Source of the DNA: Aphelocoma coerulescens
Lineage: Eukaryota; Chordata; Aves; Passeriformes; Corvidae
Direction: 5' to 3'
Assembly: GCF_041296385.1 (NCBI RefSeq)
Contig: NC_091014.1
Location: 18,885,578-18,949,577, forward strand
DNA length: 64,000 nucleotides
Position 1 is the first letter of the stretch. Each line of letters starts with the position of its first letter. The position numbers were made by a program, and so were the translations under genes. This document shows positions 24,025 through 36,389 of this stretch, piece after piece. The notes beneath the pieces were generated by a model that saw only the letters and a list, made by a program, of their open reading frames with translations, did not search any database and was not told the DNA's origin.

Positions 24025-25114
24025 TGTGAGGGATTGAACCTGCCTGGATGTCAGATGCCCACCAAAACTGCTCTATTCCTCTGTATTTTCAAATGAACAG
24101 CAGAGAGAAAATATAATGAAAGGCTCATGGATCAAGATAAGGACAGGAAGAGATCACTCACCAATTATTGTCATGGGCAAAACTGACTCGACTTGGAGAA
24201 AATTAATTGAATTTATTACCAATCAAGTCGGGTAGAATACTGAGAAATAAACCCAAATGTTAAAAACAGCTTTCCAACACCCCTCCCAGCAGGGCAGGGG
24301 GCCAGGAAATGAGGATTGCTGTAAGATCATCACATTGTCTTTGCCATTTCTGTTCCTCAAGGGGAAGACTACTCATATTATTCCCCTGCTCCAGCATGGG
24401 GTCTGTTCCGTGGGAGACTGCCCATGAACTTGTCCAATGTGAGTCCTTCATAAGGGCTGCAGTTCTTTACAGACTTCTCCCGTGTGGGTCCTTTCCATGT
24501 GGTGCAGTCCTTCAGGAACAGCCTGCTCCAGGATGGGTCCCCCATGGCGTCACAAGTCCCACCAGCAAACCTGTGCTAATGTGGGCTTATCTCTCCATGG
24601 GTCCATAGCTCCTGCCAGGAGCCGAGCCATGGACTTTCTGTGGTGTCACAGCCTCCTTTGGCTTCTGGTGGATGCATCTACCTGCTCTGGTGTTGGACCC
24701 TCTATGGGCTGCAGGTGGGTCTCTGGGGCCCTTAATGGCTTGCAGGGCACAGCTGGTGGTGCCTCACCATGGTCTGCACCATGAGAGGCAGGGCAATCTC
24801 TGTTCCAGTGCCTGGAGCACCTCCTCAGCCTCCTTCTCCACTCACCTGGGTGTTTGCAGAGCTATTCCTCTCACAGGTTCTCACTCCCATGTCGAGCTAC
24901 AATCTGCTTCTGCACAATGACCTTTTCCCTTTCTTAACTATGTTATCACAAAGATACCACTATCATCACTGATAGGCTCAGCCTTGGCCAGTGGAGGTTT
25001 CTTCATGGAGCCAGTTGGCATTGGCTCCACTGGACTTAGAGCGAGCTTCTAGCAGCTTCTTACATAAACCACCACTGCAGCCCTGCACCACCAAAACCTT
25101 GCCATGAAAACCCA
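24025..25114 (-). mobile_element. Long passerine ERV LTR, minus-strand copy
   Basis: On the minus strand it runs from TGGGTTTTCATGGCAAGG (ending 25114) to GGTTCAATCCCTCACA (24025). The R/U5 side shows ACATTTGGGTTTATTTCTC, then TAATAAATTCAATTAATTTT with a poly(A) signal, then TTTTGGTGGGCATCTGACAT. The middle is a GC-rich array of degenerate units containing TGGAGCAGG and CCATGG-type blocks. It shares order and sequence with the copy at 56261-57711 on the other strand. The flanking bases show no clear duplication, so the left end is set from the family terminus and the right end is uncertain by about 10 bp. It is solo as far as can be seen. Confidence 0.8.
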
Positions 25115-28100
25115 AAAGAAGTGCATTCCTTTTGAAAAGCTTCATATGTTGACTGTGGTGGAAAGGAGACAGAGCTCTGGCAGAGAATGGTGAGAGTTGT
25201 TCAAGGGACTGTGAATGCCTTTAAAAGCACTATGAAAGCCTTTGTGCTGAGAAGCAGCCTCTCATCCAGTCCTTGCTTCCAGTCCAGCTGGATGGCTCCT
25301 TTCCTCTTATCTGCTTTATCTCCTCACAGACTCAACAGTTCAGCAGAGTGGAGAGAAGAGAGTACTAAGGCTTAACAGAATAAAGGGAAAGGATTTAGAG
25401 GAAAAGAGACAAGTAAAACATGCATGATAGGGAAAAATTCAAAGAAAAAAGTACATACAAAGGGATAATGGAGCAGGAGGTAAGATATGAAAAAAAATTA
25501 AATAGAATCATATAGAGAGTTCTTCATTAAAAATAAATTATTGTAAGGCTGAACCCCAGAAGAATAAAATTTGAGATTATTACAAAATCTGAACTGGTTC
25601 CCTATGTACAAATACAAATGCAGTTCATACCTTCATATACCAATTTTAAAGTACAAGTTTTCTTACATGCTTGATGTTTTGGTTTTGGGTTCTTTTCCCT
25701 CCCAGTAGCACTTGTCATGGTGAGGGAGATGTAAAAAGGCAAAATTTGTAGGTCTTCTATAACATCTATACAGAATGAGGAAGAGAACTGCTGTAAAACT
25801 TCTATATATTAGGCCCATACTTATTACCTTGCACTCGATCCTCATACTGTTTGATGCTTCTTTTTCTGGTAACCCACATCACTTCTGTCAGTCTCTCTGC
25901 TTTTGCTCTTTATCCTGCAAAAGAGGACATGCATCTCCTTATGACCTGTAGGCCAATCATCAATTTAGAAGGGATATTTTTCCTACTCTCAGTCCTTGTT
26001 CTTGGCATTCAAGCTCCCCTAGCTGCTGTAAAAAGAATCTGCAGACAGACCAGTCTAGTTTCTTCAGGCTAGTACTTCATTTGTGCGGTTTCTTTGTAAG
26101 AGGAGGGTGTGTGCATGCTGGCCACTTGGGTCTGGAGCATCCCAAGTACAGATGGCTTCTGAATAATTAATACTCCAAATCTCAACATGAGTCATTTGAA
26201 ATTTTCATAGGCTGTAATCTTGCCTAAGTTTTGGTTGTGTTTTACAGCAAGAGCAGAAAATGGTTATTCAAATAATCTTTTAGCACAACTTCACAAATTC
26301 TGGTATCATAGAAGCAAAGATATCATGAGGTCTCAGGCCATCCTCTCAGTGGCCTAAAGTCCCAGGCCATTCCTTCTATTTAATATTTGCTTTCTTTCTA
26401 GCATGACCTGGTTTCTAAATCTACCTTGCTATTACACTGGGCACCTCATATTATATCCTATGCTTGAAAAGGGAAAGCCAGTATATTGTTGTAAGTGAAA
26501 GTGTAAAGATATTTATTTTACTGAAATGTGAATTTAAATAAATTAGGTTTTCTATTTAGAAAGAGGTATCAATGAAATAATTATGTACCTTTCTCATCTC
26601 TGTGTTGCTGCTGCTTGGCATCAAATTTATTCAATACGCTCAAATCCAGACAGTTTCTATGACAATTTACTGGAAAAGAAAACTAATCCAAAGGATGTGT
26701 CTACATTAGTTTCAATAGTAGTTCTTATCAGGGGGTAGTTTTCAGGCAAATTCTCTAGTTTATTACCACACTTCCTTTTGCACCAATGCCTCACACCACA
26801 CAAACCGGAGCAGAAAATGCACTCCAGAAATGATCTCCACTATTGCATTCAGTGAGCACTGAGGAACTGAGCTAATAAACCAATGAATTCTTAAAACAAC
26901 CTGTAATACAAGAAATCTTTCTCTGTATTAAATAGGTTGGAGAAATTAGGACACTTTGGGGTCAGAATAGGAGAAGCTTTAGTCAAAGCTACCAAGAAGC
27001 TTATGCTAAAATATTAGTGCTAAAATTCACAGTTTTTCTGACCTCAGAGTTATTCTTATGGGTTTTTATTATTATTATTATTATTATTGATGCATATATA
27101 GGCAACCCAAAATACTTTCCAGTTTGTTTATATAAGTGAGCATGACTAGTAGTGGGATGCACATAATTAGTTTCATCAAAAATATTGCTGCAATATCAGG
27201 GAATTATTTCCATTCTTATGATTAAGTTAAATTACAATTCAATTGATTTGAAAATATTTTATTAAGTCTGAAATGGACCCCATTAAATGGAATACTGCCA
27301 GAGAAAGTAATTATCTACATATTAGAAGTCAGAAGATTTTTCCAGTTAATAGAACATGGCCTGATAAAAGGTGTCAAAGCTCAGTGAAGACTTGCCACTT
27401 AAAAGAATTACTCCAATAAGAAGCAAGAACAGAAAGATATTTTGAACTTTTCTCGGAGTCTGTATATTTTCATCTTCAGAAAATGTAACAGCCATATATC
27501 TATAGGCAGTGAGAGGATTACATGGTATAACATCAGCAATTCTGTGGCAAACTTCTCTACTACTTTACTGTTACTTTTAATTTTCACATTTGGTCATCAA
27601 AAACTCCAGCTAGTGGTTATATTCTTAGCTATTTGCATACCAACAGCTGGGGAAAAAAAGAAAAAAAGCATTATCCTAGTCAATCTACAAAATCCCCTTT
27701 TCCCAAGTGACACTGAACCATGCCATAAATCAAATCCCTCCTGATGGGAGAGAATTTTCTAAGAGTCCTTGCAAGGAGTTTCAAAGATAAACCGAGACTT
27801 TTCCTGGAGTTTCAATGCTGCTGGATAGTTTTTTATTAAGTCTTATCAGAGAAACAGAGCCACTAGTGTGACCCAGGCATAACATAGAGCACAGAAAGCA
27901 GGAGAGAAGTCCAATTATCAAGATTTACATGGCCTTCTAAAGATAATTTAACCAATAGTTACTAAAAACGTACATTATTTTCACTTTCCTAACAAGTATT
28001 CAGTAACACAGGCAGGAACTGCGGAATTCCTCATCCAATCATTCCAAACTACTTTTACTGCAAAATATGGAGTTGTAAAAGAAGTAGAAGAAGGTTTGGA

Positions 28101-28969
28101 GAACAACAACAATCCTCCATTTTGATACTTTTTACTCTTATTTATTTATTACAAAGAGAAGCCCAAAACCTCTAAATTTTTCACCTTGTGACAATCTTAC
28201 ATAGTAGTCTATCACCTAATTCACACCACTGTATTTTCTAGTTCTTGTCTGATCGTTGGTATTTTTTTCCAAGGTTGGAGGTTAAAACAGTGTTGTTCAG
28301 GGGGGTAAGAACCCTTAAAAACAGGCAGAGAAATATTCTCGACACTCTGGGTTCCTACACCCAAGGAATTAAAAAATGTTCAGGCTTTCTCTTTTACACT
28401 AGCAAAAAGTAACACAAATTATAAAATGGACTATTGATAGAAAAGTTCAGTAATTTTTTTTTGGGGAAAAAAAGAAAGAAATTTACTAGGTTTTTTTCAA
28501 AAAGCTTTTGGGAACTCCTATCTCACAGTGGACAATAAGAAGGGCTGGAAGTAGGAAAAGGTCAGCAACGGGAATGACCTGCATTTCATCCAAGAGAACT
28601 AGAATAGACTTTTTAATCATTATTCTGAAAAGAAGAAGATGAAGTCTTTGAGAAACTTAGTCAGAAGTCAGACTTTCAGACTGTGTGCATGGATTTGAAA
28701 GTACAGAAATGTTGTTTTCAGCCTGATGTCACTGGTAAAAAAACTTCTTTTTACAAGTTTCTGGGTAGGTAAATCAGCAACATGAGATCAGGTTTCCTAA
28801 ATCAAATGTCTGAATTATCTTAAATATGCAAGCAAACAAACATTCCTGTAAAATGTTAATATTTTGCCAGACTAGTATATTTCCGGAGAACAAAAATTTT
28901 CTGTTTGTTAGTTTTCTATCAGCTGTCACAACTCTTACTGTCTTCCAAGTGTACTGTTTGATTAATCCA
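25115..28969. other. AT-rich unique sequence, no gene seen
   Basis: No repeat family is recognised apart from an ATT microsatellite. Short open frames here lack family resemblance. The first 260 bp are GC-richer than the rest but show no LTR or LINE signature. Confidence 0.5.
27068..27088. repeat. (ATT)7 microsatellite
   Basis: Seven perfect ATT units follow a short T run; a likely length-variable locus. Confidence 0.95.
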
Positions 28970-29090
28970 AATAAATTTCACTTAAGGTGGAATTCAGCTG
29001 CCTGCATTGCAGCTGCTGCTCTGACAACTGTTCAAACCCCATATGTGCTGGCCTTGCCTATTATTGAAGGTACTAAAATCCTTTTGCACT
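28970..29090. promoter_or_regulatory. E-box cluster, candidate conserved element
   Basis: Two CAGCTG E-boxes lie about 16 bp apart (near 28997 and 29013), followed by CATATG near 29041, in a moderately GC-rich patch. A frame of 138 codons runs across it (28826-29242) but has no family resemblance. Regulatory function is only inferred. Confidence 0.2.
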
Positions 29091-31445
29091 TTGCTGTTTA
29101 CCTTGCAAACATCCCTGATCATACAAAAAAAAAAAGGCATAATTCCAAGAATAATGTAGATATATCAAGTGGTGGGGAGAGAGGCATCTATCTACAATCC
29201 AGTGTGTTTCTGGCTTTGGTGGAACCATCCTCCTTTACATAGGTGAAGCAAAAGTCAGTGAAGGTCGAAGGAAAAAATACTTGTTTTCTACTTTCTGTGG
29301 AAAAATAACTGTTAATTTTAAAAAAGAAAGTATGTACACATATGTACATATACGTGTGTATGTGTGCATGCATATATCTGTATGCACATGCAGGGCTATT
29401 CCCCTTGTCCTCAAGAGAAGAACTGTCAGTCTGGATGCCAAGTGATGGAAGATTTTCACTGCCTAATATTTTTTACAGAGTTAGTGGAGGAAGACACCTA
29501 ACTTCTGTGATTTGTCTTGCAATGTCAGAAAATGTATCTCTCTGGTTTGCTTTTATTTCCTAGTCATCAGATTTTGACAATAAATATTAATATTTTCTAG
29601 GGCTTTTTGGTTAGTTTTGGTTTTTGTTTCTCTTGGTTTGGTTTGATTTGAATTGTTTTAATTAAATAAAAAAAGTTATTCTCCTTGCAATCAAAAGAAT
29701 GTAACTTTTGTGAGAAAAAGTTTGTTTCAGAGATCAGTGTTTATAGTAAGTTGGAAAAAATTCCATCAAACATTCCTCCCTTATTCTGCAATCCTTTTCT
29801 TCAACATTTTCATAGGGTTTTTACCTCCAAATACCACTTGCAAATGCTTCACTCTTGTAAGTCATGCAGTGTAACAGGACATTGTAATATAACCTGTAGG
29901 GTGCAAAGTATCAATTTAACATCCCTTGGTATATTAATCCATCAACTTGAATCTTGAAACAAAAGCAGAAAATAAAACACACTTACAGAAGTTCCATATA
30001 GGGCTCAGAGGAATCCTAGACCAAACAATACAAACAATACAGGCTGATATCACTACTTCTTTCTATAGAGGATGTATTGGAGTCTGTGATATGACCCAAA
30101 ACTGTGGACAAGTACAGGAAGGAGAATTCTTGACAGTACTGACACTGTTAAGGAACCTCAATCAAGTAAAACAAAGAAATTTATCGAATATGGCTCTAAA
30201 TGAAAATAAATAAGTCATTGAAGAACCCAGAGGACGCTATTCTAAACTTGGTGGCTGAGATTTAAATTGTTTTGTGGACCTGCCTAGGTATCTTTTTTCC
30301 TCCACTAACACAGAAGATGCATCATCTAACTCAGTCTTTCCTTTAACTATTAAGGATCCTCAGTTACGTTCCTATCAGTCCTGCTACCAGTAGTGACCGT
30401 CCCCATATTTCAATCTCACAAAAAAGTCATTTAACAGCAGAAAAATACTCATTTTATTTGTCCTCAAGGAATGAGTATTTGCTTCTTCCTTATCCACAAA
30501 ATCTCCAGTTTGCTAGCTGTCACAGGAGGTCATCCTCCTCCTTGTTATTAATTAATAAGATTATATATACCACTTATCTTGTGTCCCAAATATGGATTAT
30601 CTTCTAAGAGTTGTTATTTCTACTGTTATCACTAACATGTCATATATGAAAAAAGTAAATATCCCTACCAAACAACCAGAGAAATAAAAAATGAGACAAA
30701 GTCAGCTTTAGCATCATGCAAGGAAAACAAACCAACTAAAAGCAGAATTCCTAATGAGTTGTCATTAGCTTCCTGTTTTGATAGTTGCAAACTCCCATTT
30801 TGGAATTTACATTAGTATAGTCATCAAAGTGCAATAAAAGGGACATGATACAGAGGGTGTTGGTTTTGTCACAGAATAGATAGAAGGCCTTTGATTTAGG
30901 AGAAGTTCAATAACTGAAACCAAATCCATAAATTTTTTAATAACTGGACTCCCATAAGCCCCTCTAAAAAGACACTAAAGAGACAGAGATATGTATTCCT
31001 ATATAACAGTATATTTTATTTCTCATGTTGAACTGGAATCCTGTTTTTTACGTATTGTGCACAAATCAGAGAAAACACAAAGGTAAAAAAACAAAGAAAA
31101 GGTCTCACACCAAAAAAAACTAGTCGTGATGCAGTAATCACTAAAAATGAGAGATAAGCTTTTTTTTTCCTGGTCATCAGTGTACTGCAAATATGAAAAT
31201 ACTGCATGAGTATGAAAACAGTATTTTAGCAAAGGAATAAAGAAAACTCTTTGAGAATCATCAGAACTGGATCAGAACTGTTAATTTATTAAGTGACAGA
31301 AGCCTAAAATTAAGAGGATTTTCACTGTTTTGACACTGAAAAATACTAATCTTTGTAGGATTTTGAAAGAGTTTTTCTTCTTCATAAAATTTAGGAAAAG
31401 GATCCAAACAGAAAAAACCTAAAGAACTCTACCAATTCTTTAACA
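29091..31445. other. AT-rich unique sequence, no gene seen
   Basis: It holds a degenerate TG/CA and TA-rich patch at 29330-29395 and short chance frames. No repeat family or RNA gene is recognised. Confidence 0.5.
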
Positions 31446-31580
31446 GCTAGTCAAAGGCTGTCTGGATATTGTCCTTGGGAACCCTGCTATTGTCCTTGGG
31501 TGACACTGCTAGAGCAGGGCGATTGGAACAGAATAGTTCTAAAGGTCCCTTCCAGCCTCAATCATTCTGTGATTCTGTGA
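31446..31580 (+). mobile_element. CR1 LINE, short 3' end
   Basis: The sense-strand CR1 end is present: GGATATTGTCCTTGGGA, GAGCAGGGCGATTGGAACA, AAAGGTCCCTTCCAGCCTCA and the octamers ATTCTGTGATTCTGTG closing at 31580. A 13-bp piece, TATTGTCCTTGGG, is repeated within it (near 31468 and 31489), a small local duplication. Confidence 0.95.
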
Positions 31581-33928
31581 ACCTGTCTGGTGACATATGT
31601 TCATGCAAGCATGCAAACACACAAAGAATATATTAAAAAAATTGCATAATTAAAAAAAAATATTCAATTACTAATAAATGAAAAAGCAGAGAAGTTGAAG
31701 AGGATGGTGAAATGGTAGAAGCTTAGAATACCTGTATGTGCACAGTTAAAATATTATTAGACTAGAAAGAAATTGCTATAAAGCTAACAAGTTAATTCTA
31801 AAAAGAGCCTTTCACAAAAATACTTAGCAATGTCAGGTTAATGCTTCAATAAAAAACAAAGATAAAATTTATGGGCTGTACTCTATGTACACTTTAAAAT
31901 TCAGAAAGCCTCTCTTATGTTATGTATAAAAGTTTAATCAAAATGCACAATACACATCCTCGCCTCCTGGGATCTATATAATGGCACTGGAGCTTGGGTT
32001 TTTATTTGGAGGTATTTAGGTAGTGAGAAAAAGGAGAGGATGACTACAAAAACTGTACAAGATTAACCTCAGTCCACCACCATTTGTATGAGGAAATGGA
32101 GAATTGAAGGTCAAAGTGAAAAATATAAATCCACCACGATTATAAAATTTTCATAATTTCTAGCATCTATCCTCCAAAAGGCTATTCATTAAAGAAAAAG
32201 TTTCCTTAATAGCTGATGTATTTTCCTGACTATTTTGTGCTTTCTAATAGTTTCTTCATAGGCAATAATTTTATCATTTTATAATATTGAGAAATAATCT
32301 AGAAAGGCTGTACTGGAAAGAAGCAAAATACACTGGGGTATTTTAAATCTGGCTCTCAGTACAGCACTGAGCAGAAAAATAATAAAACTAATAAACGAAA
32401 CAAGTGCTAGGAGCTTTTCTCTCTTATGTTAAAGTAATTTTTAAAGATCATAATTTTTTGAGAAGGAAACCTATGAAGCTATCAGAATAATTTCATAATC
32501 TACACTTTATTAGATTCAACACCAGGTAATTTAGTACAGAAAAATTCTCTTGCACATGTTCATAAACTTGTCATTTCTGTATGTTCACCATTGATTGTGA
32601 TGTTATTGCTTTACACTTCTTCAGTACCAATCATCTTTGGATCTCAAAAAACTTTGTGAACATTAATGAAAAAATAAAAAATAAAATGTAAGTTGTTTCA
32701 AATTACTTTTTCTTTGATGTTACCATCTGTACCTGCTCAAAGAAAGTACATCCCCGCAGTCTGTGGTTTTCCAAAACAGATTTTTGGTAATAGTACATCT
32801 AATATTATGTTAAATATTGTTTTAATTTTGCTTAGTGCTTGTAGGATAACACTGAACAATTTAGAAGATTTAAATTATGTTTTTCTCAGGAAAGTGGTGT
32901 GCTTAATTCAGAGCTTTAAAGAGGCAATGTCTTCTTATTTTGGGCTTATATAGACCTTGGATTCTTCCTGTTTTCAACAATGTGATGCAATCTTCTATCA
33001 GAGAGAAGATAAAGTTACACACAAACACAGACATGCAGAAACTTTTACAGCCACCCATTTTCAGTACAAGTCCCACCAAAAATAAAGTATATAAAGAATT
33101 AATAGTTCTGAATCTGATGAAATTTGGACCCATGTTTTTTTCATATTTCAATAAAATTATATAAACAGCTTTTTAAACAAAATTATCGTTAAGATTTTGT
33201 CTTTTTCTGTTTTATTGAGGCACATCTCTGCTTAAACATTCATTTGAGCACTGAATAGGGATTTCCCACATGCAAGGTGCTCTGATGGCTAATGTATTAG
33301 GCTGAATGTTAAAGGAAGTAAAAAGCACTGTAGTCATGCCTACAGGAAAATATAATCATGATTTCTATTATACTTGTGTCACAAAATATTTTGGCTCATG
33401 TTTAGAAAGCACAGGCCAAAGTTTCAGTGTGTTCACTGAAAATAGTGCAGATATTCTGAGCTCATTGGGGTGGCATAGTCTTGCTGTGAGCAGAATGAGG
33501 TCTTGTGGCTACTGTGCCTCATAAAATATAAAATATATAATTCATAACATAGTGCTATTGTACTTGGTTGACAATGTCAAATTTATAAGAATTAAGATAT
33601 TTAAAAGACCAAAGACCTTTCAGCACAAAATGAATGGATATAGGATAACCAGTTCTTATATTGGTTTTCATGTAATTGTTTACATTTGGTGATACCTTCT
33701 TTGCTAGCATATTTAATTATCTTATTCAGAATAAAAGAGATGTGGGCACACCTGTCTGACTTCTGACTTCTATTAATATGCTTTTTCAGAGTGATAGCCT
33801 CTGAAAATGTAGTTAACAGCCTATAAGTAAACACAATGATTATTTTGATGACTCCTGCTTACTAATAAAATATTGCGATGTTGGAAAGTCAACTCTGGAC
33901 ACAATATTATATAAATAATATATATATT
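31581..33928. other. AT-rich unique sequence, no gene seen
   Basis: No recognised repeat or coding signal. The last 40 bp form an AT/TA-rich tract into which the next LTR has inserted. Confidence 0.5.
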
Positions 33929-33935
33929 TATAATA
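33929..33935. repeat. Left target-site duplication TATAATA
   Basis: TATAATA precedes the LTR's TG and recurs directly after its CA at 34468-34474. The true duplication may be 5 to 7 bp, since the target is AT-repetitive. Confidence 0.55.
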
Positions 33936-34467
33936 TGTGAGGTATACCCAGCCCCTGCCCTGGAGGGATGTCTGCTGAGATAAGGAGAGTGCTTAACCTC
34001 CCAGCAGAACTCCCCTGGAAAGGGAGCCACTTTTGTTATGGTGAGAAGAAGACAAACCCAGAATCGTCTGGGAGACCCTATGCAGATCCTTTGTAACCCA
34101 TTGGCCCTTACCCTCAGACACCCACCCCCTGTATCCCTATAAGAGCAAGCCCCCTTCCCCAGTGAGGGCAGAGAGAGCTCGTCCCTGGCATCTCCTTTGC
34201 CGGAGTACGGACCGATAAATCTGCCTCGTGCGGAACAGCCACACGGGCCTCTCATCTCTCCCTGGCCTGGCCTGGAGGCTGCCCTGCAGAGCTGAGCTGG
34301 AATCACGAGCTGACAATCACTAAAGAGCTGACAGCTTCTGCACGGGCCCTCCTGCCAGCAGCTGAGGGAAGACACCGGGCCTCGGGAAGACGATCTCTTT
34401 TGGGACCATCTCTGCGGACTGGTCACAGCTTCCTCGGTCAGAGCTACTGACCCCTCACCAGCTGCCA
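33936..34467 (+). mobile_element. Solo ERV LTR inserted in AT-rich tract
   Basis: The 532-bp GC-rich block begins TGTGAGGTATACCCAG and ends CACCAGCTGCCA, flanked by TATAATA on both sides. It has an ATTGG motif near 34100, a TATA box CCTATAAGAGC at 34136-34146 and a GATAAA poly(A)-like signal at 34213-34218, so the orientation is plus. The body is CpG-bearing, in strong contrast to its surroundings. A 215-codon frame on the opposite strand spans it but is a by-product of GC-rich sequence. No interior is attached. Confidence 0.8.
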
Positions 34468-34474
34468 TATAATA
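34468..34474. repeat. Right target-site duplication TATAATA
   Basis: Copy of 33929-33935, directly after the LTR end. Confidence 0.55.
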
Positions 34475-34568
34475 TATATAAAAAAGATGGTAATGGAAGA
34501 ATTATGCTGGCTCTCTGGGGGGTATTTTGTTAGTACGCCTCACCCAAAACCTCAAATTTTTACATGAC

Positions 34569-34806
34569 CATAGAATCATACAATATCCTGAGTTGAAAAG
34601 GACCCACAGAGACCATTAATTCCAGTCCCTGGCCCTGCACAGGACAGCCTCAAGAATCACACCATGTGCCTGAAAGATTTGTTCAAGTGCTTTTTAACTC
34701 CAGCAGGCTTGGTGCTGTGATCACTTTCCTGGGGAGTCTGTTCAAGTGCCCAAACACCCTTTGGTTGGAGAACCTTTTCCTAATATTCAACATAAACCTT
34801 CCCTGA
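34569..34806 (-). mobile_element. CR1 LINE, 3' part, diverged
   Basis: The complement of a CR1 end reads CATAGAATCATACAATATCC, then GACCCACAGAGACC, CAGGACAGCCTCAAGAATCA, TTCCTGGGGAGTCTGTTC and CCTAATATTCAACATAAACC. It is more diverged than the 22.9 kb copy and 5'-truncated at about 240 bp. Confidence 0.9.
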
Positions 34807-35294
34807 TATAGTCTCATAATGTGAAATACACCCCAAATACCCAATAATAACCAAGTTGTAAAAATTAATAGTGGCAGCTTTGAGTTACATTGACTGCAAA
34901 CAGTTAATTTATAAAGATTAATCAGGCAAATTAGATACTTGCTTTAATAATTAATAAGTTCTGTCTTACTCTCTCTGTAATGCATTTGATTTCATTAAAT
35001 GCCCTTGTATAAATTTTAGCTTAGAAACTATTGCATCCTATTTTATATTCTGCTAAAATCATTATTTTGTTCTTTTCCCTCTGCCTTTTTATTTCCTATT
35101 GATTTTATGTTACATTTAAAACAAATTTTTTTGCATTAAACCTCTAAAACAAACTGAGTTGGGACATTTGCATTGGTTTTCCATTTGAAAATAATACAGG
35201 TGTGAATAAGACAATTCATGCTTAGGAAATTTTGAACTAAATGCCTGGTTTCAGGAACTAAATGTGTGCTCATTAAATTAGGTATAGCTAGCTT
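34807..35294. other. AT-rich unique sequence, no gene seen
   Basis: Spacer between two minus-strand CR1 copies; nothing recognised. Confidence 0.55.
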
Positions 35295-35608
35295 CACAGA
35301 ATTACAGAATAATTGAGCTTGGCAGGCACCAGGGATGATCATCAAAACCCCCTGCTTGAGAATGTTCACATAGAACATGTTGCCTATAACCATATCCAAA
35401 CAGTTTTTGAATATCTCCAGGAATGGAAGCTTCACAACCTCCATGGGCATTCTGAGCCACTGCTTGGTCACACTCTCAGTGAAAAAGTGTTTCATGATGT
35501 TCAAGCAGAACCTCATGCGTTTCAGTTTGTGCCCATTGCCTCTGATCCTGTCACTGGATACCACTGACAAGATCTTGGCTCTGTCCTCTTTGCACACTAC
35601 ATACTCAT
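35295..35608 (-). mobile_element. CR1 LINE, 3' part, ending in a GGAAAA array
   Basis: Complement of CR1: CACAGAATTACAGAATAATT, GAGCTTGGCAGGCACC, then ATATCCAAACAGTTTTTGAA, CTCCAGGAATGGAAGC, TGAGCCACTGCTTGGTCA and ATGATGTTCAAGCAGAAC. The match stops at the microsatellite at 35609, so the array sits at the 5'-truncation end of this copy. Confidence 0.85.
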
Positions 35609-35680
35609 GGGAAAGGAAAAGGAAAAGGAAAAGGAAAAGGAAAAGGAAAAGGAAAAGGAAAAGGAAAAGGAAAAGGAAAA
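35609..35680. repeat. (GGAAAA)n hexanucleotide array
   Basis: About twelve near-perfect GGAAAA units run from 35609 to 35680. Because the unit is a multiple of three it leaves frames open on both strands, giving spurious Lys-Arg and Phe-Leu repeat peptides. It is a likely length-polymorphic locus. Confidence 0.95.
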
Positions 35681-36220
35681 AAGAAGGAATATTTTCCACT
35701 TTTAAGTATTTAAATATGTTTATTTCTGGAGAAGGAGGAGAAAAGCTAGAAAGAGGAAAAGAACCATATGAAATTGTGCACACATAAAAAATTAGAGGAG
35801 CAACATCTTACCTGTGTGCAAATGACCAGAACCATAGACAAATTTTTGTTGCAAGAAAAGCACTTCTGGGCATGGACCATAAAAACTTTAGACACCTTCT
35901 TGTGGCACTGTCTAGGTTTTCAGTTCTTTCAAAATATTACTTTTTCCAGCCAGCTTCTATGTCAAGACATAGAAGAAGACATTGAAATGATTCCCATCTT
36001 ACATGACCAATTCAAGTTAGAAGGTAATACTTCCAGGATTTTATGCTCCAAAAACGTACATTTTGAAGGATTAAACCATCTGTTTTCTGTAAGTGCTTAA
36101 GCATGGGAGATTACCAGTGCTAATGCACATGCAGCAGTCCATCGTGCTTAAGCACATGGCAATTTTCAAAAAGGGATATTCTGACCTCATATTAGAGGAA
36201 AAAAATATCCATGGTGGGTA
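35681..36220. other. Unique sequence with a 110-codon open frame of unknown meaning
   Basis: A plus-strand frame at 35768-36100 is open for 110 codons with an ATG start. The product is rich in F, L, H and Q and has no motif or membrane segment that I recognise. There is no promoter or splice context, and the frame is probably chance. Confidence 0.3.
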
Positions 36221-36389
36221 TAGTCAAACTTTGGAAAGGACTTCCCAGAAAGACTGTAGAATCTCTTTTCTCAGAGCTATTTGAAACTCAGCTGAACAAA
36301 GCCCAGAGGGACCTCTTAACAGCCAGTTGAACCAGATGACCTGGCCGTCTGGAAGTCATTCCCAGGTGACATTATTTCAAGATTCTATG
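36221..36389 (+). mobile_element. CR1 LINE, 3' end, diverged
   Basis: Sense CR1 tail pattern in weak form: ACTTTGGAAAGGACTTCCCAG, GAGCTATTTGAAACTCAG, GAACCAGATGACCTGG and a final GATTCTATG at 36381-36389. Several differences from the usual CR1 end indicate an old copy. Confidence 0.6.

Noticed and set aside
24260..24972. Several overlapping frames of 60-100 codons
   Set aside because: They fall inside the minus-strand copy of the same LTR array.
28826..29242. 138-codon plus frame
   Set aside because: No motif, no splice or promoter context, and codon use like the AT-rich background; kept only as context for the E-box cluster.
33821..34468. 215-codon open frame on the minus strand
   Set aside because: It lies antisense across a plus-strand LTR with flanking duplications; GC-rich sequence with few stops explains it.
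35136..35783. 215-codon minus frame and 136-codon plus frame
   Set aside because: Both run through a CR1 fragment and the GGAAAA array, whose unit length is a multiple of three, giving Phe-Leu or Lys-Arg repeats.
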